From positions 1-5,241 of the forward strand of contig CAJONF010000096.1 of NCBI GenBank assembly GCA_905236665.1: a DNA stretch of 5,241 bases, in the 5' to 3' direction. The notes beneath the pieces were generated by a model, which had not been told where the DNA came from, ran no database searches, and worked only from the letters and a program-made list of their open reading frames with translations. Source of the DNA: an uncultured Selenomonadaceae bacterium (GTDB taxonomy: Bacteria > Bacillota > Negativicutes > Selenomonadales > Selenomonadaceae). Positions 1 through 5,241 of the stretch are shown piece by piece. The stretch's first letter is position 1, and each line of letters begins with the position of its first letter. The position numbers and the translations under genes were made by a program.

Positions 1-218
1 GCTTTTTTATAGGCAACACGCCCGCTTGTCACGTCAACCAAATCATACAAGATGCGATTTTCCAAGCCGAGCAAAAGGTCAAGGTTGCGCAAGCCCGTAT
101 CGGTGTCAATCAACGCGACTTTGTTACCGCGCATGGCAAGCCCCACGCCGATATTAGCCGTAGTAGTCGTTTTGCCAACGCCGCCTTTGCCCGACGTTAT
201 TACTAAAATTTGACTCAT
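1..218 (-). CDS. minD: Septum site-determining ATPase MinD, N-terminal part (C-terminus outside window)
   Basis: MinD is a membrane-associated ParA/MinD-family ATPase that recruits MinC and keeps the FtsZ ring away from the cell poles. The first 72 residues are visible. They begin MSQILVITSG and run straight into the deviant Walker A loop KGGVGKTT (residues 11-18), with the signature lysine K11 and the phosphate-binding K16. The switch I/A' region IDTDTGLRNLDLLLG follows at about 37-51, with D38 and D40. The segment GLRNLDLLLGLENRILYDLVDV lines up closely with what I recall of E. coli MinD, which separates it from generic ParA proteins. The ATG at 216-218 is preceded by GAGAGGAAAAAG, a good ribosome binding site. 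The gene lies 26 bp downstream of minC and is evidently cotranscribed with it. About three quarters of the usual roughly 265-residue protein, including the membrane-binding C-terminal helix, is off the left edge. Confidence 0.96.
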   Translation of the reverse strand, partial: MSQILVITSGKGGVGKTTTTANIGVGLAMRGNKVALIDTDTGLRNLDLLLGLENRILYDLVDVTSGRVAYKK

Positions 219-244
219 AAAACTTTTTCCTCTCAAAAAAATTT

Positions 245-889
245 TTACCGCGCAACGGGTTCAAAGATAATCATATTGCCTTTAATCATGGCGCGTTCAG
301 CCTTGTCGACCTGTTCAGGTTCGTCGGGTGCACGGGCAATCAAATCGGCTATGCGAATCTGCACCGGCATTAACCTATCCGCCACCACGCAAGCACTTTT
401 ATCACCAAAAGCTCCCGCGTGAACAAAACCTCTGCACGTCCCGCGAATATCAATCGAACCGCCCGCTATGACCTGCGCGCCCGGATTAACATTACCGCAA
501 ATCAGCACGGAGCAATTTGCTTTGACCTCCTGCCCGCCGCGCACCGTATGATTTATGACCATCATCTTTTGTGCTTCATCAGCACGTTCTTTGATTTTTT
601 GCGCGGTATTTTTGGAGGACGTATCGCGGGAAGGCGGAGCAAGATTCGGGCGTTTTAATTCCGTGCTAAAAAGCATACCGTGCCTATGAAACATACGCCG
701 CAAAGTTTCGTTCTGCTCTTCGGCAAAATAGCCTTTCGGAACAAAAACCGTCGTCCCGCGAATGAAGAAACTGTCGCCCGATTGCAACTTGTCCAAAAGA
801 TTTGCTTGCACGTCGTCGAAACTCGCGCCCTTGGCAAAATTCAGTTGCAAGCCGTATTTCAGTCCCTTAATCGTAACTATATCACTCAT
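245..889 (-). CDS. minC: Septum site-determining protein MinC (FtsZ assembly inhibitor)
   Basis: MinC blocks FtsZ polymerisation away from mid-cell and works with MinD in the next gene. With the start at 889 it has 214 residues, close to the usual 210-235. The N-terminal FtsZ-inhibiting domain covers about 1-95 (MSDIVTIKGLKYGLQL, later FFIRGTTVFV). A polar linker of about 80-110 (PSRDTSSKNTAQKIKERADE) follows. The C-terminal beta-helix domain, which dimerises and binds MinD, runs from about 111 with NHTVRGGQEV, CGNVNPGAQVIAGGSIDIRG and RGFVHAGAFGDKSACV. A longer reading starting at 937 exists, but that codon lies inside the spacer of the promoter at 929-957 and so cannot be in the mRNA. The ATG at 889 has AGGCGGTGA seven bases upstream and gives the canonical N-terminus. 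It is first in the minC-minD operon. Confidence 0.95.
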   Translation of the reverse strand: MSDIVTIKGLKYGLQLNFAKGASFDDVQANLLDKLQSGDSFFIRGTTVFVPKGYFAEEQNETLRRMFHRHGMLFSTELKRPNLAPPSRDTSSKNTAQKIKERADEAQKMMVINHTVRGGQEVKANCSVLICGNVNPGAQVIAGGSIDIRGTCRGFVHAGAFGDKSACVVADRLMPVQIRIADLIARAPDEPEQVDKAERAMIKGNMIIFEPVAR

Positions 890-928
890 TTGAATCACCG
901 CCTGTGAAATAAAAATGATTCCGCGTGC

Positions 929-957
929 ATTATACATAATCTTGCGCCACTTGCCAA
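929..957 (-). promoter_or_regulatory. Sigma-70-type promoter of the minC-minD operon
   Basis: On the minus strand, TTGGCA (952-957) and a perfect TATAAT (929-934) are separated by exactly 17 bp. A transcript would start near 922, giving a leader of about 33 nt before the minC ATG at 889. The match is 11 of 12 bases to the housekeeping consensus, so expression is probably constitutive. No operator-like palindrome overlaps it. Confidence 0.85.
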
Positions 958-991
958 TATTCTTTACAGATTTTTTTCAGCGTTTTAGTAT

Positions 992-1017
992 AAAAAAATT
1001 CCCGCCTCTTGACGGGA
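992..1017 (-). terminator. Intrinsic terminator, second copy, upstream of the min promoter
   Basis: Read on the minus strand, UCCCGUC (1017-1011) pairs with GGCGGGA (1006-1000) across a four-base AAGA loop, with one G-U pair. AA and a run of seven U follow (998-992). It is nearly the same sequence as the terminator at 1220-1247, 228 bp upstream. No gene ends next to it. It could act as a backup that stops read-through from the hydrolase gene before the min promoter. Confidence 0.75.
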
Positions 1018-1090
1018 GAAATTGCTAATGTGACTTGAAAATTTTCGGGCGCATTACTCTTCAATGATTAGGCTTATTTTTATTTTTAAA

Positions 1091-1201
1091 CTTCCTTTCT
1101 TTTGCAAGCCCAAAAGAAAGGAAGCTAAAGAAAAGGGCTTTGTTCCGGCTGAGAAAACATCACGTTTTCTGCGCCGGCGACCGCCCGTCCATGGGCGGTC
1201 G
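1091..1201. repeat. Cluster of three adjacent hairpins, probable interspersed palindromic repeat
   Basis: Three inverted repeats follow one another in a non-coding spacer. (1) CTTCCTTTCTTTTG at 1091-1104 pairs perfectly over 14 bp with 1111-1124 across a 6-nt loop. (2) CCGGC at 1145-1149 and AGAAAAC at 1152-1158 pair with GTTTTCT at 1164-1170 and GCCGG at 1173-1177, leaving a 2x2 internal mismatch and a 5-nt loop. (3) CGACCGCCC at 1178-1186 pairs perfectly over 9 bp with 1193-1201 across a 6-nt loop. None is followed by a proper T-run, so they are not simple terminators. The arrangement resembles REP/BIME-type elements or a small non-autonomous element. A 68-codon plus-strand reading frame across it (1064-1270) has no ribosome binding site and looks like a by-product. 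Family membership cannot be tested from one copy. Confidence 0.6.
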
Positions 1202-1219
1202 GTATCTCGCTACCCGCGC

Positions 1220-1247
1220 AAAAAAAATTCCCGCCTGATTGACGGGA
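1220..1247 (-). terminator. Intrinsic terminator of the SGNH hydrolase gene
   Basis: Seven bases after the hydrolase stop codon, the minus strand reads UCCCGUC (1247-1241), loop AAUCA, then GGCGGGA (1235-1229). AA-type bases and eight U residues follow (1227-1220). The 7-bp stem has one G-U pair. Its position right behind a stop codon makes this a strong call, and it implies the hydrolase is the last or only gene of its transcript. Confidence 0.88.
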
Positions 1248-1253
1248 GAAATT

Positions 1254-2204
1254 TTATTGCAACGTGTTAAAATTTTTTTGCAGATAGTTGCTGATTGACT
1301 CGCCGATAATTTTTTTTCCGCGCAGTGCCGGGTGCAAACCATCGGGCGTTAATTCGGCGCGAAGATAGCCTTTGTCATCAGTCAACGCACCGGCGATATC
1401 GATAAAATATGGCGTCGACATTATCCACAGATTAACTTTCTCGCGTTCCAATCGCCAATCGCCGTCAGTTAGTTCAATTCCGCGTCGGTGAATAATTTCG
1501 GGATTCATTGAAGTTATCGTGCAGAAAACCGGCGTGATATTTTTTGCCAAACATTTATCGCGCAATATCTCTAAATTTTTTATAACGTCGTTGGCACTCG
1601 AACCTATGCGAATGTCATTGACGCCCGCCATGATGATGAGAATTTGCGGCTGAAAGGGTAAAACGTCATTGTCGAAACGATCTAGCATTTGTTGAGTCGT
1701 GTCACCGCTACGCGCCAAATTTTTTATCGGCACGCTCGAATAAGTTTCCCATTGACAGGAAAGCTGACCGGCGGGAATATAAGCCGCTCCGCCATGAGAA
1801 ATGCTGTCACCCAAAACCGCGAACTTTACCGGCGCAGTCACCGTGAAAAATTTTTTATCTGACCAATCGCTCAACGGCTTTTTATTTTTGTCAACAACGC
1901 GAACTTGCCAATAATATTCGCCGGCTTCGACAAAAGGCGTCCAATCCGTTACGCGGTCGAAAGCTTCTGTGTTTAAAAGTTCACGGACAATTTCCTCACG
2001 CGCCGCACCGACTTTGACAACTTGTACCAGATAAAATTCTGTTCGCGGCACCGGCTCCCAAGAATATGTTGGATAAAGTTGCATGAAATCCATTTGCTCA
2101 AATTCGGCGGTTAAAATCGGCGGCGGAAAATTTTTTGCGTCAACATTCCCGCCCGAAAATAAAATACACGTCGACAGAATCAGCGGTAAAAATTTTTTTA
2201 TCAT
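1254..2204 (-). CDS. Secreted SGNH/GDSL-type hydrolase with an N-terminal fibronectin-III-like domain
   Basis: This 316-residue protein is probably an exported esterase, lipase or carbohydrate deacetylase; the substrate cannot be told from sequence. Residues 1-23 form a Sec signal peptide (MIKK, then hydrophobic FLPLILSTCILF) with a likely cut after VDA. Residues of about 44-122 look like a fibronectin-III/Ig-type beta domain (YSWEPVPRTEFYLVQV, GEYYWQVRVVD). The catalytic SGNH domain covers about 126-316 with all four blocks: GDSIS with nucleophile S134, G167 in LARSGDTT, N196 in AGVNDIR, and D288/H291 in DGLHP. Cys13 lies in the hydrophobic core, but LSTC is a poor lipobox, so a lipoprotein is less likely. 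The ATG at 2204 has GGGAGGA just upstream. It has its own promoter (2233-2262) and terminator (1220-1247), so it appears monocistronic, and it is divergent from the hydrogenase operon with no evident functional link. Confidence 0.9.
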   Translation of the reverse strand: MIKKFLPLILSTCILFSGGNVDAKNFPPPILTAEFEQMDFMQLYPTYSWEPVPRTEFYLVQVVKVGAAREEIVRELLNTEAFDRVTDWTPFVEAGEYYWQVRVVDKNKKPLSDWSDKKFFTVTAPVKFAVLGDSISHGGAAYIPAGQLSCQWETYSSVPIKNLARSGDTTQQMLDRFDNDVLPFQPQILIIMAGVNDIRIGSSANDVIKNLEILRDKCLAKNITPVFCTITSMNPEIIHRRGIELTDGDWRLEREKVNLWIMSTPYFIDIAGALTDDKGYLRAELTPDGLHPALRGKKIIGESISNYLQKNFNTLQ

Positions 2205-2232
2205 AAAAATCCTCCCGTTCTCTAATAAAGTA

Positions 2233-2262
2233 ATCTTAACACTGCAAAACTTTTCCTGTCAA
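2233..2262 (-). promoter_or_regulatory. Sigma-70-type promoter of the SGNH hydrolase gene
   Basis: On the minus strand a perfect TTGACA (2257-2262) is followed after 18 bp by TAAGAT (2233-2238), which matches TATAAT at four of six positions. Transcription would start near 2226, leaving about 22 nt before the ATG. This is enough room for the GGGAGGA ribosome binding site. Confidence 0.65.
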
Positions 2263-2320
2263 ACTGCCCGATGATTTTTTTATTGGCGGTGTTTAGCGCA
2301 GATTAGGCAGGATTTATAAA

Positions 2321-2336
2321 AACTTTGGCGAAAGTT
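2321..2336. promoter_or_regulatory. Perfect inverted repeat, possible operator upstream of the hydrogenase operon
   Basis: AACTTT (2321-2326) and AAAGTT (2331-2336) are perfect inverted arms around GGCG. The site lies about 17 bp upstream of the candidate hydrogenase -35 element, within the divergent intergenic region. It does not match an FNR, Rex, Fur or NikR site that I recognise. An arm of 6 bp can arise by chance in A/T-rich DNA, so it is only a candidate. Confidence 0.25.
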
Positions 2337-2352
2337 GGTTGCAAATGCCGCA

Positions 2353-2379
2353 TTGATATTGTGCAAGTTGTGTTAAAAT
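2353..2379 (+). promoter_or_regulatory. Candidate promoter of the hydrogenase operon
   Basis: TTGATA (2353-2358) and TAAAAT (2374-2379) are only 15 bp apart, short for a sigma-70 promoter. The -10 box is preceded by TGT, giving an extended -10 (TGnTAAAAT) that can compensate. The start would be near 2386, about 47 nt before the TTG start codon. It is the best candidate I can see, but clearly weaker than the two minus-strand promoters, which may mean that an activator is needed. Confidence 0.4.
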
Positions 2380-2417
2380 TTTTTCGGACGTTATTCAATC
2401 CATTACGCATTGCATTT

Positions 2418-2435
2418 AAGGAGGGGCGGAAATTG
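2418..2435 (+). promoter_or_regulatory. Consensus ribosome binding site deciding a TTG start
   Basis: AAGGAGG at 2418-2424 is a perfect anti-16S match, 8 nt before the TTG at 2433-2435. The only nearby ATG (2453) is out of frame and closes after 10 codons. An alternative in-frame TTG at 2325 has no well-placed binding site and would add 36 residues ahead of the Tat signal. The site therefore fixes the hydrogenase small-subunit start at 2433. Confidence 0.85.
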
Positions 2436-3515
2436 GAAAAAAGGGAGAGTTTATGGGAAGCATATCTAAGGCGCGGCTTTAGTCGTCGTAGCTTTTTAAA
2501 AGGTTGCGTCGCGTTGACATCGCTCATGGGTTTTAGCACGGATATGTTCTCGAAAGTCGTGGAAGCGGCGGAAACTAAGCCGCTACCGGTAGTTATTTGG
2601 ATTCATGGTCACGAATGCACGGGTTGTGACGAATCCTTTATCCGTTCGGGCGCACCGCTTGCGTCGGACGTGGTCTTATCGTCAATCGCGCTGGAGTATG
2701 ATCATTTGCTCAGCGCGGCTTGCGGAGCACCGTTTGAGGCTCACCTTGACGAAACTATTGCCAAATATAACGGGCAATATATTCTCTGCGTTGAGGGCGC
2801 GATTGCTACAAAAGACAGCGGCGTTTATTGTATGTCCGGCGGTCACACGTTTACACATCTGCTAGAAAAAGCTGCAAAGGGCGCGGCGGCGATTATCGCT
2901 TATGGTTCTTGTTCGGCTTATGGCGGTATTCAGGCGGCTAAACCAAATCCAACAGGCTCGGCTGGCATTGAGCGTTTTGTCGGCGGCAAACCTGTTGTAA
3001 AAGTTCCTGGCTGTCCGCCTATCCCCGAAGTTATGACGGGCGTTGTCATGCACGTTGCACTTTTCGGCACTATTCCCCCTGTTGACGGCGATGGGCGTCC
3101 TAAGCAATTTTACGGCAACAGAATTCATGACACGTGCTATCGTCGACCGTTCTTTGATGCGGGTATGTTCGCTGAAACTTTTGATGACGCGGGCGCGAAG
3201 GCTGGTTGGTGTCTTTATAAACTCGGTTGTCGCGGGCCAGAAACTTACAATTCTTGCGGCAATTTGCGCTGGTGGCAAGGCATGAGCTATCCTATTCAAT
3301 CGGGCGCACCTTGTATCGGTTGCTCAAATTCTAATTTCTGGGACGAAGACCCTTTTACTGCACGCTTGCCTAAATATGGCAAAATCGGTGACGCTGATAA
3401 AATCGGTGTTGGTCTTGGTGTGGCTACTGCTGTTGGCGTCGTTGGTCACGCCGTTGCTAGTATCATTCAGCGCAATCATCGCGATAATCTTATCGACGAG
3501 GAACATCACGAGTAG
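2433..3515 (+). CDS. hyaA: [NiFe]-hydrogenase small subunit, Tat-exported and membrane-anchored (group 1 uptake type)
   Basis: This is the electron-transfer subunit of a periplasmic H2-oxidising hydrogenase, 360 residues from the TTG. The twin-arginine signal SRRSFLK (17-23, RR at 18-19) and a hydrophobic stretch end near VVEAAE (about 42-47). Proximal [4Fe-4S] ligands are C62 and C65 in HECTGCDESF, C160 in GSCSAYGG and C194 in PGCPP. Distal cluster ligands are H232 and C235 (RIHDTC), C260 and C266 (GWCLYKLGC). Medial [3Fe-4S] ligands are C275, C294 and C297 (CIGC), with Pro287 at the usual missing-cysteine position. A transmembrane helix at about 324-345 (IGVGLGVATAVGVVGHAVAS) would contact a cytochrome b subunit. 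The extra cysteines of oxygen-tolerant enzymes (CTCC in place of CTGC, and a Cys at the GG of SAYGG) are absent. The repertoire resembles E. coli HyaA and HybO; the exact subgroup is uncertain. It is first in the operon with the large subunit. Confidence 0.95.
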   Translation: MEKRESLWEAYLRRGFSRRSFLKGCVALTSLMGFSTDMFSKVVEAAETKPLPVVIWIHGHECTGCDESFIRSGAPLASDVVLSSIALEYDHLLSAACGAPFEAHLDETIAKYNGQYILCVEGAIATKDSGVYCMSGGHTFTHLLEKAAKGAAAIIAYGSCSAYGGIQAAKPNPTGSAGIERFVGGKPVVKVPGCPPIPEVMTGVVMHVALFGTIPPVDGDGRPKQFYGNRIHDTCYRRPFFDAGMFAETFDDAGAKAGWCLYKLGCRGPETYNSCGNLRWWQGMSYPIQSGAPCIGCSNSNFWDEDPFTARLPKYGKIGDADKIGVGLGVATAVGVVGHAVASIIQRNHRDNLIDEEHHE

Positions 3516-3581
3516 GAACTAGGAATTAGGAACTAGTTTTCTGTTCCCTGCTTGTTCCTTGTTTCTATTTACTAGTTCCTA
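3513..3581. repeat. Heptad repeat and hairpin between hydrogenase genes, starting on the stop codon
   Basis: Three tandem heptads, TAGGAAC (3513-3519), TAGGAAT (3520-3526) and TAGGAAC (3527-3533), begin exactly at the TAG stop of the small-subunit gene. TAGGAACTAGT at 3527-3537 is perfectly complementary over 11 bp to 3571-3581, giving a stem with a 33-nt pyrimidine-rich loop (3538-3570). The first ten bases of the array (3513-3522) could pair with the same right arm instead. The loop contains two TGTTCC copies that could pair with GGAAC. There is no T-run after either arm, so it is not an intrinsic terminator. It may stabilise or process the transcript, or be a dispersed repeat that landed between the genes. 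Confidence 0.65.
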
Positions 3582-3607
3582 GAAATCGACCGAAGGGAGA
3601 TTTTTTT

Positions 3608-5241
3608 ATGCAACACGTTGTAGTAGACCCTATCACCAGGATTGAAGGGCACCTGCGCGTTGAAATTTCTGTAGACGAGACGACCGGCACAGTAACCGAT
3701 GCAATTTCAAGCGGCACAGCTTGGCGCGGCTTGGAACTGATTTTGAAAGACCGTGACCCCCGCGACGCTTGGGCTTATATTCAGCGTATTTGCGGCGTTT
3801 GTACCACGGCTCACGCGCTCGCCTCCGTCCGCTCTGTAGAAGACGCGCTCGGAATTTCAATCCCCAACAACGCGAACTATATCCGCAACATCATGGCGGC
3901 AACCTTGACAGTTCAAGATCATCTGATTCATTTTTATCATCTACACGCCCTCGATTGGGTTAGCCCCGTCGAAGCTCTAAATGCCGACCCCGCAAAAACT
4001 GCTGAACTGCAAACGGCAATTCTTAACGCTTACCGGCTCAATTTAAAAGTTCCTGAAGAAGTATCAACGGAAGCTTATCCGCACGATTTCCCCGCCGCCA
4101 CGCCGCAATATTTCACGGCGATTAAAGCTAAAGTTCAAGCTATAGTGGCAAGCGGACAACTGGGAATTTTCGCCGCGCAATGGTGGGATCACCCCGATTA
4201 TAAACTCCTGCCGCCCGAAGTTCATTTGCTAGCTGTTGCTCACTATCTCGAAATGCTAGACAAGCAACGCGAAATTATTACACCGCACGTTATCTTTGGC
4301 GGAAAAAATCCTCATCCGCATTACGCTGTTGGCGGTATGCCCTGCTCTATTTCTATGACGGACGGCAACGCTCCCGTAAACACCGCACGACTTGCAATCG
4401 TTGACCGCGCTATTAATATGGCTCGCGACCTCGTCAACAATTATTACCTGCCTGACCTCGTAGCTATTGGCGTAATTTATGCTAAGGCTGGACGCGTGGA
4501 CGGCGGCGGCTTATCTAAAACTCGCGTTATGGCATTTGGCGATTATCCGCTCACCGGCTACAAAGGCACTTCAAATGGCGGTGGCTACTTTGATAATCTG
4601 CTTGTCCGTTCAAATGGCGTCGTTGAAGATTTCGGCATGGGCGTTGCTAAGGCAAAATTCTACGAAGTCAAAGCAGAAGACTTGAAGGCTGACAGCGACT
4701 TTACAGAAGGCGTCGAACACGCTTGGTACGAATATCCCGCGGGCTCGAAAGATTTACACCCATGGCAGGGCGTCACTAAAGATAAATACACCGGTCCAAA
4801 AACTGGTACGCCGACTATGTGGGAAACTCTCAATGAGGCGGGCAAATATTCTTGGCTCAAAACTCCGAAATGGAAAGGTAAACTCTGTGAAGTTGGTCCA
4901 CTCGCCCATTACATCATCATTTACACCAAAGCCGCAAAAGGCTTGCTCCCTGAACCGACTTGGGCTGAACAGATGATGCTTAAACAGATTGAGGCAGTCT
5001 CGACTGTATTGGGTGTCGGCGCAGAAATTTGGTTGCCGACCATGCTTGGCAGAACTGCTTGCCGTTGTTTGGACGCACAACTTGCCGCGGAAGTTAATAA
5101 ATTCTTCTTTGATAAACTCATTGCCAACATAAAAATGGGCGATACCGCCACAATGAATAACGAGAAATGGTTCCCTGAAACGTGGGCTAAAGAATGTCAC
5201 GGCGTTGGCTTATACGAAGCTCCCCGCGGCGCGTTGAGTCA
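3608..5241 (+). CDS. hyaB: [NiFe]-hydrogenase large (catalytic) subunit, C-terminus outside window
   Basis: This subunit holds the Ni-Fe active site and pairs with the small subunit encoded just upstream. The frame is open for 544 codons to the window edge without a stop. The ATG at 3608 has AAGGGAG (3593-3599) 8 nt before it. The N-terminus reads MQHVVVDPITRIEGHLRVE, with the conserved E13 that serves in proton transfer in the family. The first metal-binding motif is RICGVCTTAH, with C62 and C65. Typical segments follow: HFYHLHALDWV (about 108-118), FGGKNPHPHYAVGG, a C-terminal-half GRTACR (481-486) and EAPRGALS at the edge. Family members of this type run to about 560-600 residues, so roughly the last 40-60 are missing. 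These include DPCxxCxxH, which supplies the other two metal cysteines, and the peptide removed by a maturation protease. The spacing from hyaA is 92 bp. A cytochrome b gene and maturation genes are expected downstream but are not visible. Confidence 0.96.
   Translation, partial: MQHVVVDPITRIEGHLRVEISVDETTGTVTDAISSGTAWRGLELILKDRDPRDAWAYIQRICGVCTTAHALASVRSVEDALGISIPNNANYIRNIMAATLTVQDHLIHFYHLHALDWVSPVEALNADPAKTAELQTAILNAYRLNLKVPEEVSTEAYPHDFPAATPQYFTAIKAKVQAIVASGQLGIFAAQWWDHPDYKLLPPEVHLLAVAHYLEMLDKQREIITPHVIFGGKNPHPHYAVGGMPCSISMTDGNAPVNTARLAIVDRAINMARDLVNNYYLPDLVAIGVIYAKAGRVDGGGLSKTRVMAFGDYPLTGYKGTSNGGGYFDNLLVRSNGVVEDFGMGVAKAKFYEVKAEDLKADSDFTEGVEHAWYEYPAGSKDLHPWQGVTKDKYTGPKTGTPTMWETLNEAGKYSWLKTPKWKGKLCEVGPLAHYIIIYTKAAKGLLPEPTWAEQMMLKQIEAVSTVLGVGAEIWLPTMLGRTACRCLDAQLAAEVNKFFFDKLIANIKMGDTATMNNEKWFPETWAKECHGVGLYEAPRGALS

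Larger units (their letters stand above)
890..1253. other. Non-coding spacer between minC and the SGNH hydrolase gene
   Basis: This 364-bp stretch has no credible gene. From left to right it holds the minC leader and promoter (to 957), a terminator copy (992-1017), about 70 bp of A/T-rich sequence with no recognised signal (1018-1090), the triple-hairpin cluster (1091-1201) and the hydrolase terminator (1220-1247). Confidence 0.8.

Noticed and set aside
890..937. Longer minC reading starting at 937
   Set aside because: The start codon lies within the promoter spacer (929-957), so it would not be transcribed. The ATG at 889 has a ribosome binding site and gives the canonical MinC N-terminus.
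1091..1124. Minus-strand terminator formed by the 14-bp hairpin
   Set aside because: The bases after the stem on the minus strand are TTTAAAAATAAAAA, without a continuous U-run, and the stem itself is A/T-rich.
1064..1270. 68-codon plus-strand reading frame across the hairpin cluster
   Set aside because: It has no ribosome binding site, reads through inverted repeats and a terminator, and overlaps the end of the hydrolase gene. Its basic, low-complexity product is what palindromic repeats produce.
2324..2345. Possible sigma-54 promoter (TTGGCG ... TTGCA) ahead of the hydrogenase operon
   Set aside because: The GG and GC doublets are 12 bases apart instead of the required 10, and the second TTGG has no GC at the right distance.
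2325..2432. 36-residue N-terminal extension of the hydrogenase small subunit
   Set aside because: It starts at a TTG without a properly spaced binding site, contains the candidate promoter, and would push the Tat motif away from its usual distance from the N-terminus.
3513..3581. Intrinsic terminator or CRISPR-like array between the hydrogenase genes
   Set aside because: Neither arm is followed by a T-run on either strand, and the heptads are directly tandem with no spacers.
4754..5200. 148-codon minus-strand reading frame
   Set aside because: It lies wholly inside the clearly coding large-subunit gene in antisense and shows no recognisable protein features. It is a shadow frame.

Overview
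The window carries five protein-coding genes (two of them cut by the window edges) and the control sequences between them. It looks like an anaerobic or facultative bacterium with a diderm-type cell plan. The evidence is a MinC/MinD division-site system on one side and, on the other, a periplasm-facing, membrane-anchored [NiFe] uptake hydrogenase exported by the Tat pathway. The mix of strong Firmicutes-like ribosome binding sites (GGGAGG, AAGGAGG), very A/T-rich spacers and a Min plus hydrogenase gene set would fit a member of the Negativicutes (Selenomonas-like). That placement is inference from general knowledge, not from a database match.

Left block (1-957, minus strand): minC then minD, a two-gene cell-division operon read leftwards. 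It has a near-consensus sigma-70 promoter (TTGGCA, 17 bp, TATAAT). minD leaves the window after 72 codons. The promoter position fixes the minC start at 889.

Middle block (about 958-1253): a non-coding stretch with two near-identical minus-strand intrinsic terminators. Between them lies a cluster of three consecutive perfect or near-perfect hairpins that looks like an interspersed palindromic repeat. Upstream of it, 1254-2204 on the minus strand encodes a secreted SGNH/GDSL-type hydrolase with a complete catalytic set, its own promoter and its own terminator.

Right block (2263-5241, plus strand): a divergently transcribed [NiFe]-hydrogenase operon. The small subunit (hyaA-like) starts at a TTG codon behind a perfect AAGGAGG. 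It has a twin-arginine signal, ligands for three Fe-S clusters and a C-terminal membrane anchor. The large subunit (hyaB-like) follows after a 92-bp spacer holding a heptad repeat and hairpin. It runs off the right edge before its C-terminal nickel-binding motif. The two subunits would form the periplasmic H2-oxidising heterodimer, normally passing electrons to a membrane cytochrome b encoded further downstream. The small subunit lacks the two extra cysteines of oxygen-tolerant enzymes, so a standard oxygen-sensitive enzyme is predicted.

I see no clearly new system here. The most unusual items are the hairpin cluster framed by duplicated terminators and the repeat that begins on the hyaA stop codon.
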